DNA of 64,000 bases from Blautia sp. AF19-10LB (GTDB lineage Bacteria; Bacillota; Clostridia; Lachnospirales; Lachnospiraceae), in the NCBI RefSeq assembly GCF_003461245.1, contig NZ_QTWS01000012.1, forward strand, positions 1-64,000. The letters are read 5' to 3'. Positions 35,290 to 43,963 of the stretch are shown here, one piece after another. How positions within the stretch are numbered: the stretch's first letter is position 1; each line of letters starts with the position of its first letter. The notes beneath the pieces were generated by a model. The model ran no database searches. It was given only the letters and a program-made list of their open reading frames with translations, and was not told where the DNA came from. The position numbers and the translations under genes were made by a program.

Positions 35290-36147
35290 ATGAATATACA
35301 ATGGTATCCTGGTCATATGACCAAGGCAAAAAGACAGATGCAGGAAGATTTGAAACTGATCGATCTGATCATAGAGCTGGTAGATGCCAGAGTGCCGCTT
35401 TCCAGCAGGAACCCGGATATCGACCAGCTTGGACAGAACAAATCCCGTCTGATCCTTCTGAACAAGGCTGATCTCGCAGACGAGAGACAGAATGAAGCAT
35501 GGAAGGAATACTTTCAGAGCAAGGGCTTTTATGTAGTCAAAGTCGATTCACGCAGTGGTTCGGGAATGAAAATGATCCAGAACGTGATCCAGGAGGCCTG
35601 CAAAGAAAAAATCGAGCGTGATCGCAGAAGAGGGATCAAGAACCGTCCGATCCGTGCGATGGTAGCCGGAATCCCGAATGTTGGTAAATCCACATTTATC
35701 AACACCTTTGCCGGAAAAGCCTGTGCCAAGACCGGAAACAAACCGGGTGTGACCAAGGGTAAACAGTGGATTCGCCTGAACAAGAACGTAGAACTTCTGG
35801 ACACCCCGGGAATTCTCTGGCCGAAATTTGAAGACCAGCTTGTAGGAATCCGCCTTGCCTGTGTCGGCTCTATCAAGGATGATATCCTGAACATCGAGGA
35901 ACTGGCTCTCTGGCTTCTCGAGAAACTGAAAAAGGATTATCCGGGAGCCCTTGAGAAACGTTATGGGATTTCTGAGGAGGGAACTCCACTTGAGACACTT
36001 GAGGCGATCGCCAGAGCGAGGGGCTGCCTGAAACGTGGAGAAGAACTGGACTATGTGAAGACTTCCGGGCTGATCTTCGACGATTTCCGCGGAGGCAAGA
36101 TCGGACGCATTACCCTGGAATGGGCAGGACAGCAGGAGAATAATTAA
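35290..36147 (+). CDS. ylqF: Ribosome biogenesis GTPase YlqF/RbgA
   Basis: Circularly permuted GTPase needed for late assembly of the 50S subunit. The motif order is permuted as expected: G4 (NKADL) near residue 59, then G1 GIPNVGKST near 130 and G3 DTPG near 176. 285 residues is the normal size. It sits between lepB and rnhB, the standard Firmicute arrangement, and its stop is directly followed by the rnhB ATG. Confidence 0.96.
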   Translation: MNIQWYPGHMTKAKRQMQEDLKLIDLIIELVDARVPLSSRNPDIDQLGQNKSRLILLNKADLADERQNEAWKEYFQSKGFYVVKVDSRSGSGMKMIQNVIQEACKEKIERDRRRGIKNRPIRAMVAGIPNVGKSTFINTFAGKACAKTGNKPGVTKGKQWIRLNKNVELLDTPGILWPKFEDQLVGIRLACVGSIKDDILNIEELALWLLEKLKKDYPGALEKRYGISEEGTPLETLEAIARARGCLKRGEELDYVKTSGLIFDDFRGGKIGRITLEWAGQQENN

Positions 36148-36903
36148 ATGCAAAAGATAGGCGAGATCAAAGAAGAATTTGCCGCAGCCAGTGAAGGTCA
36201 GTGGGCAGATCTGTGTGCAGGTTACGCGGAGGACCAGAGAAGCGGCGTACAGAAGATCGTTTCTCAGTATCAGAAGAAATTGGAGAATCTTGAGAAGGAA
36301 AAACTCCGCATGGAGCAGATGATGCAGTATGAGCATGAATATGAACATCTGGGATGCCTCTGCGGTATTGATGAGGTTGGAAGGGGACCGCTTGCAGGAC
36401 CGGTGGTTGCCTGCGCAGTGATTCTGCCGAAGGATCATGATATCCTTTATCTGAACGATTCCAAGAAACTGACAGCACACAAGAGAGAAGAACTCTATGA
36501 TGTCATCATGGAGAAAGCTGTCGCGGTAGGCATCGGCATGGCAAGTCCACAGAGGATCGATGAGATCAACATTCTCCAGGCGACTTATGAGGCAATGCAG
36601 GAGGCAATCAGTAAGCTTAAAGTCACTCCGCAGCTTCTTCTCAACGATGCAGTGACGATTCCGCAGGTGACGATCCCGCAGGTTCCGATCATCAAGGGAG
36701 ATGCCAAGAGCGCATCCATTGCAGCGGCCAGCATTGTTGCCAAGGTCACAAGGGACAGAATGATGGTTGAGTATGACAAGACTCTGCCGGGATACGGATT
36801 TGCTTCCAATAAGGGCTATGGCTCATCGGAGCACATTGAAGCCCTCAAGAAATATGGTCCGTCCCCGATACACAGAGCAAGTTTTATCACACACTTCGTA
36901 TAA
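36148..36903 (+). CDS. rnhB: Ribonuclease HII
   Basis: Removes ribonucleotides from DNA and RNA primers from hybrids. 251 residues: an N-terminal helical extension of about 70 residues, common in Firmicutes, then the catalytic core beginning CGIDEVGRGPLAGPVV with the DEXGRG motif. The two further acidic residues are in LNDSKKL and LLNDAVTI. The start codon directly abuts the ylqF stop. A duplicated VTIPQVTIPQV stretch near residue 168 is slightly unusual. Confidence 0.96.
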   Translation: MQKIGEIKEEFAAASEGQWADLCAGYAEDQRSGVQKIVSQYQKKLENLEKEKLRMEQMMQYEHEYEHLGCLCGIDEVGRGPLAGPVVACAVILPKDHDILYLNDSKKLTAHKREELYDVIMEKAVAVGIGMASPQRIDEINILQATYEAMQEAISKLKVTPQLLLNDAVTIPQVTIPQVPIIKGDAKSASIAAASIVAKVTRDRMMVEYDKTLPGYGFASNKGYGSSEHIEALKKYGPSPIHRASFITHFV

Positions 36904-36957
36904 AATTTTATAAATACCAAAGATACCGACACATAAAAAAGAAAAGAGCGGGCGCGT

Positions 36958-37308
36958 ATCAACAAACGTAAAGTAGGCAGTCGTCATGAAGAACAGGCGG
37001 CTGCCTTTCTGGAAAAACAAGGGCTTAAGATCCTTGAACACAATTTTTTCTGCCGGGGAGGCGAGATTGACCTGGTTGCGAAAGACGGAAAATATCTTGT
37101 CTTTGTAGAAGTGAAATACCGGGCGACAACAACTTCCGGAGAAGCGGCAGCAGCCGTAGACTTTAAGAAACAGCGTCGGATCAGCAGGGCGGCACAGTTT
37201 TATCTGCTCCGTTATGGATATGGGGAGCCTCCATGCAGATTTGATGTGGTGGCAATTGACGGAGATGAGATCCAGTGGATCAGAAATGCATTTGATTACT
37301 GCGGATAA
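36958..37308 (+). CDS. yraN: YraN family protein with an AUC start
   Basis: A 116-codon gene of the YraN/UPF0102 family, a nuclease-like (Holliday-junction resolvase fold) protein. Conserved elements are GSRHEEQAAAFLEKQGLKIL, GGEIDLVAKDG and VFVEVKYR. The family normally opens MNKRKxG; here the frame reads INKRKVG, with ATC at 36958 in place of ATG. Reading upstream in frame there is no ATG, GTG or TTG before a TAA at 36934. So it starts at AUC, has lost its start codon, or the base is a sequencing error. It lies 54 nt after rnhB in its usual place; the body shows no other damage. Confidence 0.8.
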   Translation: MNKRKVGSRHEEQAAAFLEKQGLKILEHNFFCRGGEIDLVAKDGKYLVFVEVKYRATTTSGEAAAAVDFKKQRRISRAAQFYLLRYGYGEPPCRFDVVAIDGDEIQWIRNAFDYCG

Positions 37309-37330
37309 AATGCAGAGAGGAGAGTACACG

Positions 37331-38182
37331 ATGATAAAGATAAAATGGCATCAGGAAAACGAACCCAGGATGCATGTGAATACAAGAGAAGGTGTAACGT
37401 ATCTTACCTATCCGGAATTTGACAGACTGCCGGGATTTGTGCATGCATTCAGCACCAGACTTGGCGGTGTCAGTGAGGGAATCTATTCTTCTATGAACTT
37501 AAGTTTTACAAGAGGTGACAAAGACGAGGCGGTAAGAGAAAATTATCGCAGACTGGCAGATGCAGTCGGTTTCAAAATGGAAGATATCGTGACTTCTGAC
37601 CAGACACATACAGCAAATGTGCGCCTTGTCACAGAAGAAGACCGCGGAAACGGCATCACGAAACCAAGACCGTACACAGACGTGGATGGGATGATCACCA
37701 ATGTACCGGGGCTGGTCCTTGCGACATTTTACGCGGATTGTGTGCCTCTGTACTTTATCGATCCGGTGCACCGAGCGATCGGACTTTCTCATTCCGGATG
37801 GAGAGGAACGGTGGCAAAGATCGGGGAGGTCACAGTTCGAAGGATGCAGGAAGAATTCGGCTCTGACCCGTCGGAGATCTACGGCGCAGTCGGTCCATCC
37901 ATCTGCCAGGACTGTTATGAAGTGAGTGAAGATGTGATCGAACAGTTCCGCGCTGCTTTCCCACAAGACAAGTGGGATGCTCTGTTTTATGGTAAGCCGG
38001 ATGGCAAATACCAGCTGGATCTCTGGGAGGCAAATCACCAGATCATGCTGGGAGCAGGCTTGAAAGAAGAGCATATTTCCATGCCAAATCTGTGCACCTG
38101 CTGCAATCCGGAATTCCTTTTTTCGCACAGGGCTTCCCATGGCAGGAGAGGAAATCTGGGGGCATTTCTGGGGATCCGCTGA
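37331..38182 (+). CDS. pgeF: Peptidoglycan editing factor PgeF (laccase-domain protein)
   Basis: A 283-residue protein of the YfiH/PgeF family, a zinc enzyme that removes mis-incorporated residues from UDP-muropeptides or acts on purine nucleosides. Family motifs are DQTHTANVR, ADCVPLYFIDP, GLSHSGWRGTVAKI and GPSICQDCYEV, holding the His and Cys metal ligands. The start at 37331 follows GAGAGGAGAG; the frame reaches back to 37214 over the end of yraN. It is the last gene of the rplS-led cluster. Confidence 0.93.
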   Translation: MIKIKWHQENEPRMHVNTREGVTYLTYPEFDRLPGFVHAFSTRLGGVSEGIYSSMNLSFTRGDKDEAVRENYRRLADAVGFKMEDIVTSDQTHTANVRLVTEEDRGNGITKPRPYTDVDGMITNVPGLVLATFYADCVPLYFIDPVHRAIGLSHSGWRGTVAKIGEVTVRRMQEEFGSDPSEIYGAVGPSICQDCYEVSEDVIEQFRAAFPQDKWDALFYGKPDGKYQLDLWEANHQIMLGAGLKEEHISMPNLCTCCNPEFLFSHRASHGRRGNLGAFLGIR

Positions 38183-38217
38183 TAAGATACAACTAACAAC
38201 TGCACAGGCAATAAAAA

Positions 38218-38255
38218 ACGGGCTGCATACAGTACAAAAACTGTATACAGCCCGT
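38218..38255 (-). terminator. Terminator of prs
   Basis: ACGGGCTGCATACAGT pairs with ACTGTATACAGCCCGT with a short loop; on the minus strand it is followed by TTTTTTATT. Confidence 0.8.
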
Positions 38256-38277
38256 AAATATACATGTAAGAGAAAAA

Positions 38278-39450
38278 TCAGCGTTTGCTTACTTTTTCCA
38301 TCAGCTCCATGATCTTTTCGTTGCTGGAACGAACTTTCTCTACAGATAAGTCATGGTTGATGATGTCCATGATACTTGCAAGGTATTTGCTCATGTTTGC
38401 TTCGACGTAATATGGTCTTGTGAGCAGTTCAGGATCACGGTAGTTCAGGTTGGTGGTGATAACCTTGTCGATCCAGCCTTTCTCATAGTATTCATCGAAT
38501 TTCTTGAGACCGTCTGTGAACAGACCGTAAGTAGTACAGATGAAGACACGCTTTGCTTTACGTTCCTTGATCTGCTTGGCAACATCGAGCATACTCTCTC
38601 CGGAAGAGATCATATCGTCGATGATGACAACATCCTTGCCCTCTACGGAATCTCCGAGGAACTCATGGGCAACGATCGGGTTCTTGCCGTTGACAACGGT
38701 AGAATAATCACGACGTTTGTAGAACATACCCATATCAACACCGAGAATGTTAGAGAAATATACTGCTCGTGACATCGCACCCTCATCTGGGCTGATGATC
38801 ATCAGATGATCGTTGTCAAGCTTGAAGTCCTTGACTTCTTTAACCAGTGCTTTGAGGAACTGGTAGGTCGGGAAGAAGTTATCAAATCCGTTGAGCGGGA
38901 TGGAGTTCTGTACACGTGGGTCATGCGCATCAAAAGTGATAAAGTTGGAAACGCCCATATCACTTAATTCCTTGAGCATCAGTGCACAGTCAAGAGATTC
39001 TCTCTTGGTACGGCGGTGCTGACGTCCTTCGTAAAGGAACGGCATGATGACGTTGATACGATGAGCTTTGCCGGTAGCTGCGGAAATGATCCTCTTGAGA
39101 TCCTGATAATGGTTGTCCGGTGACATGTGGTTCTCATGACCGCATACGGTGTAAGTTTCTGTGTAGTTGGTGATATCTACCATGATAAAGAGATCGGCAC
39201 CACGTACAGATTCTTTGATGTAACCCTTGCCCTCGCCGGTACCGAAGCGGACGCATTCGCACTCGACAAGGAAAGAAGGAAGGCTGTATCCCTGTGGTAC
39301 AGTGCTCGGTTTCTTCTTTGCTACAAGTTCTTTACGGAATTTTACAAGTTTCTTGTCAACCTCTTTTGCAAGATCCTGACATCCGGCAAGTGCTGCAATA
39401 CGGATGGGAGCAACCGGGGTCGCTTTTTCAAGTAACTCTATATTTGGCAT
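38278..39450 (-). CDS. prs: Ribose-phosphate pyrophosphokinase (long form)
   Basis: Makes PRPP from ribose-5-phosphate and ATP, for nucleotide, His and Trp synthesis. The PRPP loop DVVIIDDMISSGES lies near residue 275, and the ATP-site region RQHRRTKRESLDC and FDAHDPRVQ fit the family. At 390 residues it is about 75 longer than classical Prs, with an N-terminal extension of about 50 residues and an insert GHENHMSPDNHYQD. AGGAGG lies just before the start. It has its own promoter and terminator and diverges from the DUF512 gene. Confidence 0.93.
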   Translation of the reverse strand: MPNIELLEKATPVAPIRIAALAGCQDLAKEVDKKLVKFRKELVAKKKPSTVPQGYSLPSFLVECECVRFGTGEGKGYIKESVRGADLFIMVDITNYTETYTVCGHENHMSPDNHYQDLKRIISAATGKAHRINVIMPFLYEGRQHRRTKRESLDCALMLKELSDMGVSNFITFDAHDPRVQNSIPLNGFDNFFPTYQFLKALVKEVKDFKLDNDHLMIISPDEGAMSRAVYFSNILGVDMGMFYKRRDYSTVVNGKNPIVAHEFLGDSVEGKDVVIIDDMISSGESMLDVAKQIKERKAKRVFICTTYGLFTDGLKKFDEYYEKGWIDKVITTNLNYRDPELLTRPYYVEANMSKYLASIMDIINHDLSVEKVRSSNEKIMELMEKVSKR

Positions 39451-39494
39451 AATATTCCTCCTAGGTATAGTTTTTCAAACTGAGTCCTACTACA

Positions 39495-39523
39495 TTTATA
39501 ACATTTGACCTAAATCCCGTCAA
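39495..39523 (-). promoter_or_regulatory. Promoter of prs
   Basis: On the minus strand TTGACG, a 17-bp spacer, then TATAAA. Confidence 0.7.
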
Positions 39524-39531
39524 GGAATTTA

Positions 39532-39560
39532 TTGATTTTTACCCGGAGAATTGTTATCAT
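39532..39560 (+). promoter_or_regulatory. Promoter of the DUF512-der operon
   Basis: TTGATT at 39532-39537 and TATCAT at 39555-39560, 17-bp spacer; it lies back to back with the prs promoter. Confidence 0.65.
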
Positions 39561-39617
39561 AGTAATGATCCGGATATGGACGAAGGCATATCCGAATGAC
39601 AAAAAGAAAGGAACACC

Positions 39618-41000
39618 ATGAAAAAAAAGAAACATAAGATTTCCAAAGTTCTTCCTGGAAGCATCGGCGAGGAGCTGGAGCTGGAGCCGGGAGATGTGCT
39701 GGCAGAGATCAATCATCAGGCGGTGGAGGATGTTTTTGATTACCGTTATCTGATGAACGATGAATATATAGAACTTCTTATAGAGAAAGCCAACGGAGAG
39801 ATCTGGGAGCTGGAAGTGGAGAAGGATTATGATGAGGATCTGGGAATAGAGTTTGAGAATGGCCTGATGGATGATTACCGTTCCTGTAGCAACCATTGCA
39901 TGTTCTGCTTTATCGACCAGATGCCGCCGGGAATGAGGGAGACTCTCTATTTTAAGGATGATGATTCCAGGCTTTCCTTCCTGCAGGGAAACTATGTGAC
40001 ATTGACGAATATGAGCCAGGAGGATATTCAGAGGGTGATCAAATATCACCTGTCTCCGATCAATGTTTCTTTCCAGGCAATGAATCCGAAGCTTCGCTGC
40101 AAGATGCTCCACAATCGTTTCGCGGGGGATGCCCTCAAGAAAGTGGACCAGCTTTACGAGGCGGGGATCACCATGAACGGACAGATCGTTCTGTGCAAGG
40201 GAGTCAACGATGGTGAGGAACTGGAGTACAGCCTGGAGAAACTTTCTGCATATGCGCCGGTCCTTCAGAGTGTATCAGTGGTCCCAGTAGGCCTGACGAA
40301 ATTCCGTGACGGACTTTACCCGCTGGAAAGTTTTGAACGTGAGGATGCGATCAAGGTTCTCGAACAGATCCATCGCTGGCAGCGCAAGATGTACAAGGAA
40401 CATGGAATCCATTTCATCCACGCTTCTGATGAGTGGTATATTCTCGCAGGACTGGAACTTCCGGAGGAAGAGCGGTATGATGGTTATCTTCAGCTTGAGA
40501 ACGGAGTGGGAATGCTGAGACTTCTGGATACAGAGGTCAGACTAGCTGTTGAGAAACGTACGGGAGATGAGAAACCAAGATCCATTACCGTTGCGACCGG
40601 CAAGCTGGCAGCACCTTATATCGAGAAATGTCTCGAAAAGATTTCCACGAAATATCCGAATCTTGAATATGAAGTGATCACGATCAGGAACAATTTCTTC
40701 GGCGAAAAGATCACAGTTTCCGGGCTTATCACAGGCACCGACCTGAAAGAACAGCTTTCGAACCGCAAGCTGGGTGAGAGAGTTCTGATCCCGTGCAATA
40801 TGCTCAGAAGCGGTGAGAATGTTTTTCTGGATGATCTGACCGTGGATGATGTTTCAAAGGCAATTGGAAGAGAAATCGTAATCGTAGAGGAAGACGGGGA
40901 AGATCTGGTATCTTCTGTACTGGATCCCGTTCAGAATAAAAAACAGACAAGGAGACAAATGTATGAGCAAACCAGTAGTAGCAATAGTGGGCAGGCCTAA
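39618..41000 (+). CDS. DUF512 protein: PDZ plus radical-SAM-like Fe-S domain
   Basis: A 460-residue protein conserved in clostridia, function unknown. Residues 8-65 form a PDZ-like domain (KVLPGSIGEELELEPGDVL). A CX3CX2C cluster, C90, C94 and C97 in CSNHCMFCF, suggests a radical-SAM 4Fe-4S site. The C-terminal DUF512 domain covers about 280-440. AAAGGAA precedes the ATG. Its last 38 nt overlap the start of der in another frame, and a role tied to ribosome or envelope biogenesis is sometimes guessed from such linkage; I see no direct evidence. Confidence 0.92.
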   Translation: MKKKKHKISKVLPGSIGEELELEPGDVLAEINHQAVEDVFDYRYLMNDEYIELLIEKANGEIWELEVEKDYDEDLGIEFENGLMDDYRSCSNHCMFCFIDQMPPGMRETLYFKDDDSRLSFLQGNYVTLTNMSQEDIQRVIKYHLSPINVSFQAMNPKLRCKMLHNRFAGDALKKVDQLYEAGITMNGQIVLCKGVNDGEELEYSLEKLSAYAPVLQSVSVVPVGLTKFRDGLYPLESFEREDAIKVLEQIHRWQRKMYKEHGIHFIHASDEWYILAGLELPEEERYDGYLQLENGVGMLRLLDTEVRLAVEKRTGDEKPRSITVATGKLAAPYIEKCLEKISTKYPNLEYEVITIRNNFFGEKITVSGLITGTDLKEQLSNRKLGERVLIPCNMLRSGENVFLDDLTVDDVSKAIGREIVIVEEDGEDLVSSVLDPVQNKKQTRRQMYEQTSSSNSGQA

Positions 41001-42288
41001 TGTCGGCAAATCCACGTTGTTTAACGCCCTGGCAGGCGAAATGATATCTATTGTAAAAGATACACCGGGTGTGACCCGTGACAGAATTTATGCTGATGTG
41101 ACATGGCTGGACAAATCCTTTACCATGATCGATACTGGCGGAATTGAGCCGGACAGCGGTGACATCATTCTTTCTCAGATGAGAGAGCAGGCACAGATTG
41201 CGATCGACACTGCCGATGTTATCGTATTTATCACAGATGTACAGCAGGGACTTGTGGATTCTGATGCGAAGGTTGCAGATATGCTGCGCCGCAGCCAGAA
41301 ACCGGTCATTCTTGTTGTAAACAAGGTAGACAGCGTTCAGAAATATATGATGGACGTTTATGAATTTTATAACCTTGGTATCGGAGAACCGATACCGATC
41401 TCCGCAGCCAACCGTACCGGACTTGGCGATATGCTGGATGAGATCGTCAAGGAATTCCCGGAAGGACTTGACACAGAAGAGGACGACGACATTCCGAAGA
41501 TCGCTGTTGTAGGTAAACCGAACGTAGGTAAGTCTTCCTTGATCAACCGTCTGCTTGGTGAGGACCGTGTGATCGTATCCGATATTGCAGGAACTACAAG
41601 AGATGCCGTCGATGCCAAAGTCAAATGGCAGGGCAAAGAATACATCTTTATCGACACCGCAGGACTCCGCCGCAAAGGCAAGATCAAAGAAGAGATCGAG
41701 CGTTACAGCGTGATCCGTACTGTGACAGCAGTAGAGCGTGCACATGTTGTCGTGATCGTGATCGATGCGACAGAGGGTGTCACTGAGCAGGATGCTAAGA
41801 TCGCCGGAATCGCACATGAGCGCGGCAAGGGCGTTATCATCGCGGTCAATAAATGGGATGCCGTTGAGAAGGACGACAAGACCATCTACAAACACACAAA
41901 CCGCATCAGAGAAGTGCTGGCGTATATGCCGTATGCAGAACTTGTTTTTATCTCTGCCAAGACAGGCCAGCGTCTGCCGAAGCTTTTTGAGACCATTGAT
42001 GCAGTTATCGAGAACCAGACACTCCGTATCCAGACCGGTGTTCTTAATGAGATCCTCGCAGAAGCCGTTGCCATGCAGCAGCCGCCGTCTGACCGTGGCA
42101 AGCGTCTCAAGATCTTCTATATGACTCAGGTTGGAGTGCGCCCGCCGACATTCGTGATCTTTGTAAATGACAAAGAACTGATGCATTTCTCCTACACCCG
42201 TTACATCGAGAACAAGGTAAGGGATGCATTCGGTTTCCGCGGCACACCGCTGAAATTTATTATCCGTGAACGCGGGGAAAAGAGTTGA
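40963..42288 (+). CDS. der: Ribosome biogenesis GTPase Der (EngA)
   Basis: A double-GTPase-domain protein that binds the 50S subunit during assembly. First P-loop GRPNVGKST (residues 10-18) and second GKPNVGKSS (near 185); G4 motifs NKVD and NKWD; a C-terminal KH-like domain ends RGTPLKFIIRERG. 441 residues, standard length. The start lies inside the end of the DUF512 gene, with AAGGAGACAAATGT upstream. Confidence 0.97.
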   Translation: MSKPVVAIVGRPNVGKSTLFNALAGEMISIVKDTPGVTRDRIYADVTWLDKSFTMIDTGGIEPDSGDIILSQMREQAQIAIDTADVIVFITDVQQGLVDSDAKVADMLRRSQKPVILVVNKVDSVQKYMMDVYEFYNLGIGEPIPISAANRTGLGDMLDEIVKEFPEGLDTEEDDDIPKIAVVGKPNVGKSSLINRLLGEDRVIVSDIAGTTRDAVDAKVKWQGKEYIFIDTAGLRRKGKIKEEIERYSVIRTVTAVERAHVVVIVIDATEGVTEQDAKIAGIAHERGKGVIIAVNKWDAVEKDDKTIYKHTNRIREVLAYMPYAELVFISAKTGQRLPKLFETIDAVIENQTLRIQTGVLNEILAEAVAMQQPPSDRGKRLKIFYMTQVGVRPPTFVIFVNDKELMHFSYTRYIENKVRDAFGFRGTPLKFIIRERGEKS

Positions 42289-42293
42289 ATGAA

Positions 42294-42944
42294 ATGACTG
42301 AACGTTTGATATGCCTTCTGGTAGGTTATGTTTTTGGACTGTTCCAGACTTCTTATATTATTGGAAAGATGCATAAGACAGATATCCGTGAACATGGAAG
42401 TGGCAATGCAGGAACCACCAATGCCCTGCGCACGTTTGGCAAAAAAGCCGGCGCGATGACGCTTCTTGGCGACTGCCTCAAATGTGTGCTGGCGATCGTG
42501 GTCGTGCGATTGATCTTCCGTAACTCTGCCGCTGGTGTCATGCCTCTGCTTGCAATCTATGCGGCAGCAGGCTGTGTCCTTGGTCATAACTTTCCTATCA
42601 ACCTTGGATTCCGCGGCGGAAAGGGAATCGCGGCATCTGTTGGATTTCTGATCGCTTTTGACTGGAGAATTTTTGTCCTCTGTGCGATCGTGTTCTTTGT
42701 GATCTTTTTCCTGACACATTATGTTTCACTGTGCTCATTAAGCTGCTATATGGTTGCACTGATCGCACTGATCGTGCGCGGCGAGCATGGTGCTTACGGG
42801 ATGGACAGACCACACACCCTGGAGATGTACGGGGTGATGGTGTTTCTGACCTGCCTTGCGTTCTGGAGACACAGAGCCAATATCGTGAGGCTGGTACGCG
42901 GAGAAGAAAACAAAGTACTTGTCGGAAAATCAAAGAAAGGTTAA
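42294..42944 (+). CDS. plsY: Acyl-phosphate:glycerol-3-phosphate acyltransferase
   Basis: Membrane enzyme that forms lysophosphatidic acid from acyl-phosphate and glycerol-3-phosphate. About 216 residues and five membrane spans; the motif 1 stretch HGSGNAGTTNALRTFG and the later GHNFPINLGFRGGKGIA match PlsY. I chose ATG 42294; a TTG at 42285 overlapping the der stop would add three residues and has GGGGAAAAG at good distance, so it is a real alternative. Its product needs glycerol-3-phosphate made by gpsA, the next gene. Confidence 0.94.
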   Translation: MTERLICLLVGYVFGLFQTSYIIGKMHKTDIREHGSGNAGTTNALRTFGKKAGAMTLLGDCLKCVLAIVVVRLIFRNSAAGVMPLLAIYAAAGCVLGHNFPINLGFRGGKGIAASVGFLIAFDWRIFVLCAIVFFVIFFLTHYVSLCSLSCYMVALIALIVRGEHGAYGMDRPHTLEMYGVMVFLTCLAFWRHRANIVRLVRGEENKVLVGKSKKG

Positions 42945-42955
42945 AAGGTAGCATA

Positions 42956-43963
42956 ATGGCAAAAATCAGTGTATTGGGAGCAGGAAGCTGGGGAACTGCA
43001 CTTTCGGTCCTTCTGAGCAATAATGGACATGAGGTTCGTCTCTGGTCCAGATTTCAGGAAGAAGTAGATGCTCTCAAAGAAACGAGAGAACTTACTTCCA
43101 AACTGCCGGGGGTACATATCCCGGAGAATATCGATCTTACTGCAGATGTGAAAAGTTGCGTGGAAACCGCAGAAGTGATCGTTCTGGCTGTGCCGTCCCC
43201 ATATATCAGAAGTACATCGAAATTGATGGCAGCTGATGTAAAGGAAGGACAGATCATTGTCAATGTTGCCAAGGGAATCGAAGAAAAGACCCTGATGACC
43301 ATGACAGACATCATCAGCGAAGAGATCCCGGCAGCAGGCGTCTACGTGCTTTCCGGACCGAGCCACGCAGAGGAAGTGGGAAGAGGGCTTCCGACGACCT
43401 GCGTGATCAGCGGACCGAAGAGAGAGACAGCAGAGTATCTCCAGGGGATTTTTACAAGTCCTGTATTCCGCGTTTATACGACACCGGATACGCTCGGCGT
43501 AGAACTTGGAGGCTCACTCAAGAATGTAATCGCACTTGCGGCAGGAACCGCAGACGGACTTGGATATGGAGACAACACCAAGGCGGCTCTGATCACACGA
43601 GGGATTGCGGAGATCGCACGCCTTGGAACGAAGATGGGCGCCAGAGTGGAGACTTTTGGAGGGCTTTCCGGGATCGGAGATCTGATCGTAACCTGCGCGA
43701 GTGTCCACAGCCGTAACCGCAAGGCCGGCTATCTGATCGGTAAGGGATACACGATGCAGCAGGCAATGGATGAAGTTCAGATGGTCGTCGAGGGCGTTTA
43801 TTCCGCCAAGGCAGCCAAGAGCCTTGCTGAGAAATACGAAGTAGAGATGCCGATCATCATGGAAGTCAACAAAGTCCTGTTTGAAGACAAACCAGCAGCC
43901 GACGCCGTAAGAGACCTGATGCTCCGCGACAAAAAAGTAGAAACACCAATGCTGCCATGGTAA
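42956..43963 (+). CDS. gpsA: NAD(P)H-dependent glycerol-3-phosphate dehydrogenase
   Basis: Reduces dihydroxyacetone phosphate to glycerol-3-phosphate for phospholipid synthesis. 335 residues: GAGSWGTALS nucleotide site at 7-16, SGPSHAEEV near 140, and ELGGSLKNVIALAAG near 185 with the catalytic Lys. The start at 42956 has AAAAGG upstream; the frame runs back into plsY without a site. It lies 11 nt after plsY and its stop overlaps the next gene by 7 nt. Confidence 0.97.
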   Translation: MAKISVLGAGSWGTALSVLLSNNGHEVRLWSRFQEEVDALKETRELTSKLPGVHIPENIDLTADVKSCVETAEVIVLAVPSPYIRSTSKLMAADVKEGQIIVNVAKGIEEKTLMTMTDIISEEIPAAGVYVLSGPSHAEEVGRGLPTTCVISGPKRETAEYLQGIFTSPVFRVYTTPDTLGVELGGSLKNVIALAAGTADGLGYGDNTKAALITRGIAEIARLGTKMGARVETFGGLSGIGDLIVTCASVHSRNRKAGYLIGKGYTMQQAMDEVQMVVEGVYSAKAAKSLAEKYEVEMPIIMEVNKVLFEDKPAADAVRDLMLRDKKVETPMLPW

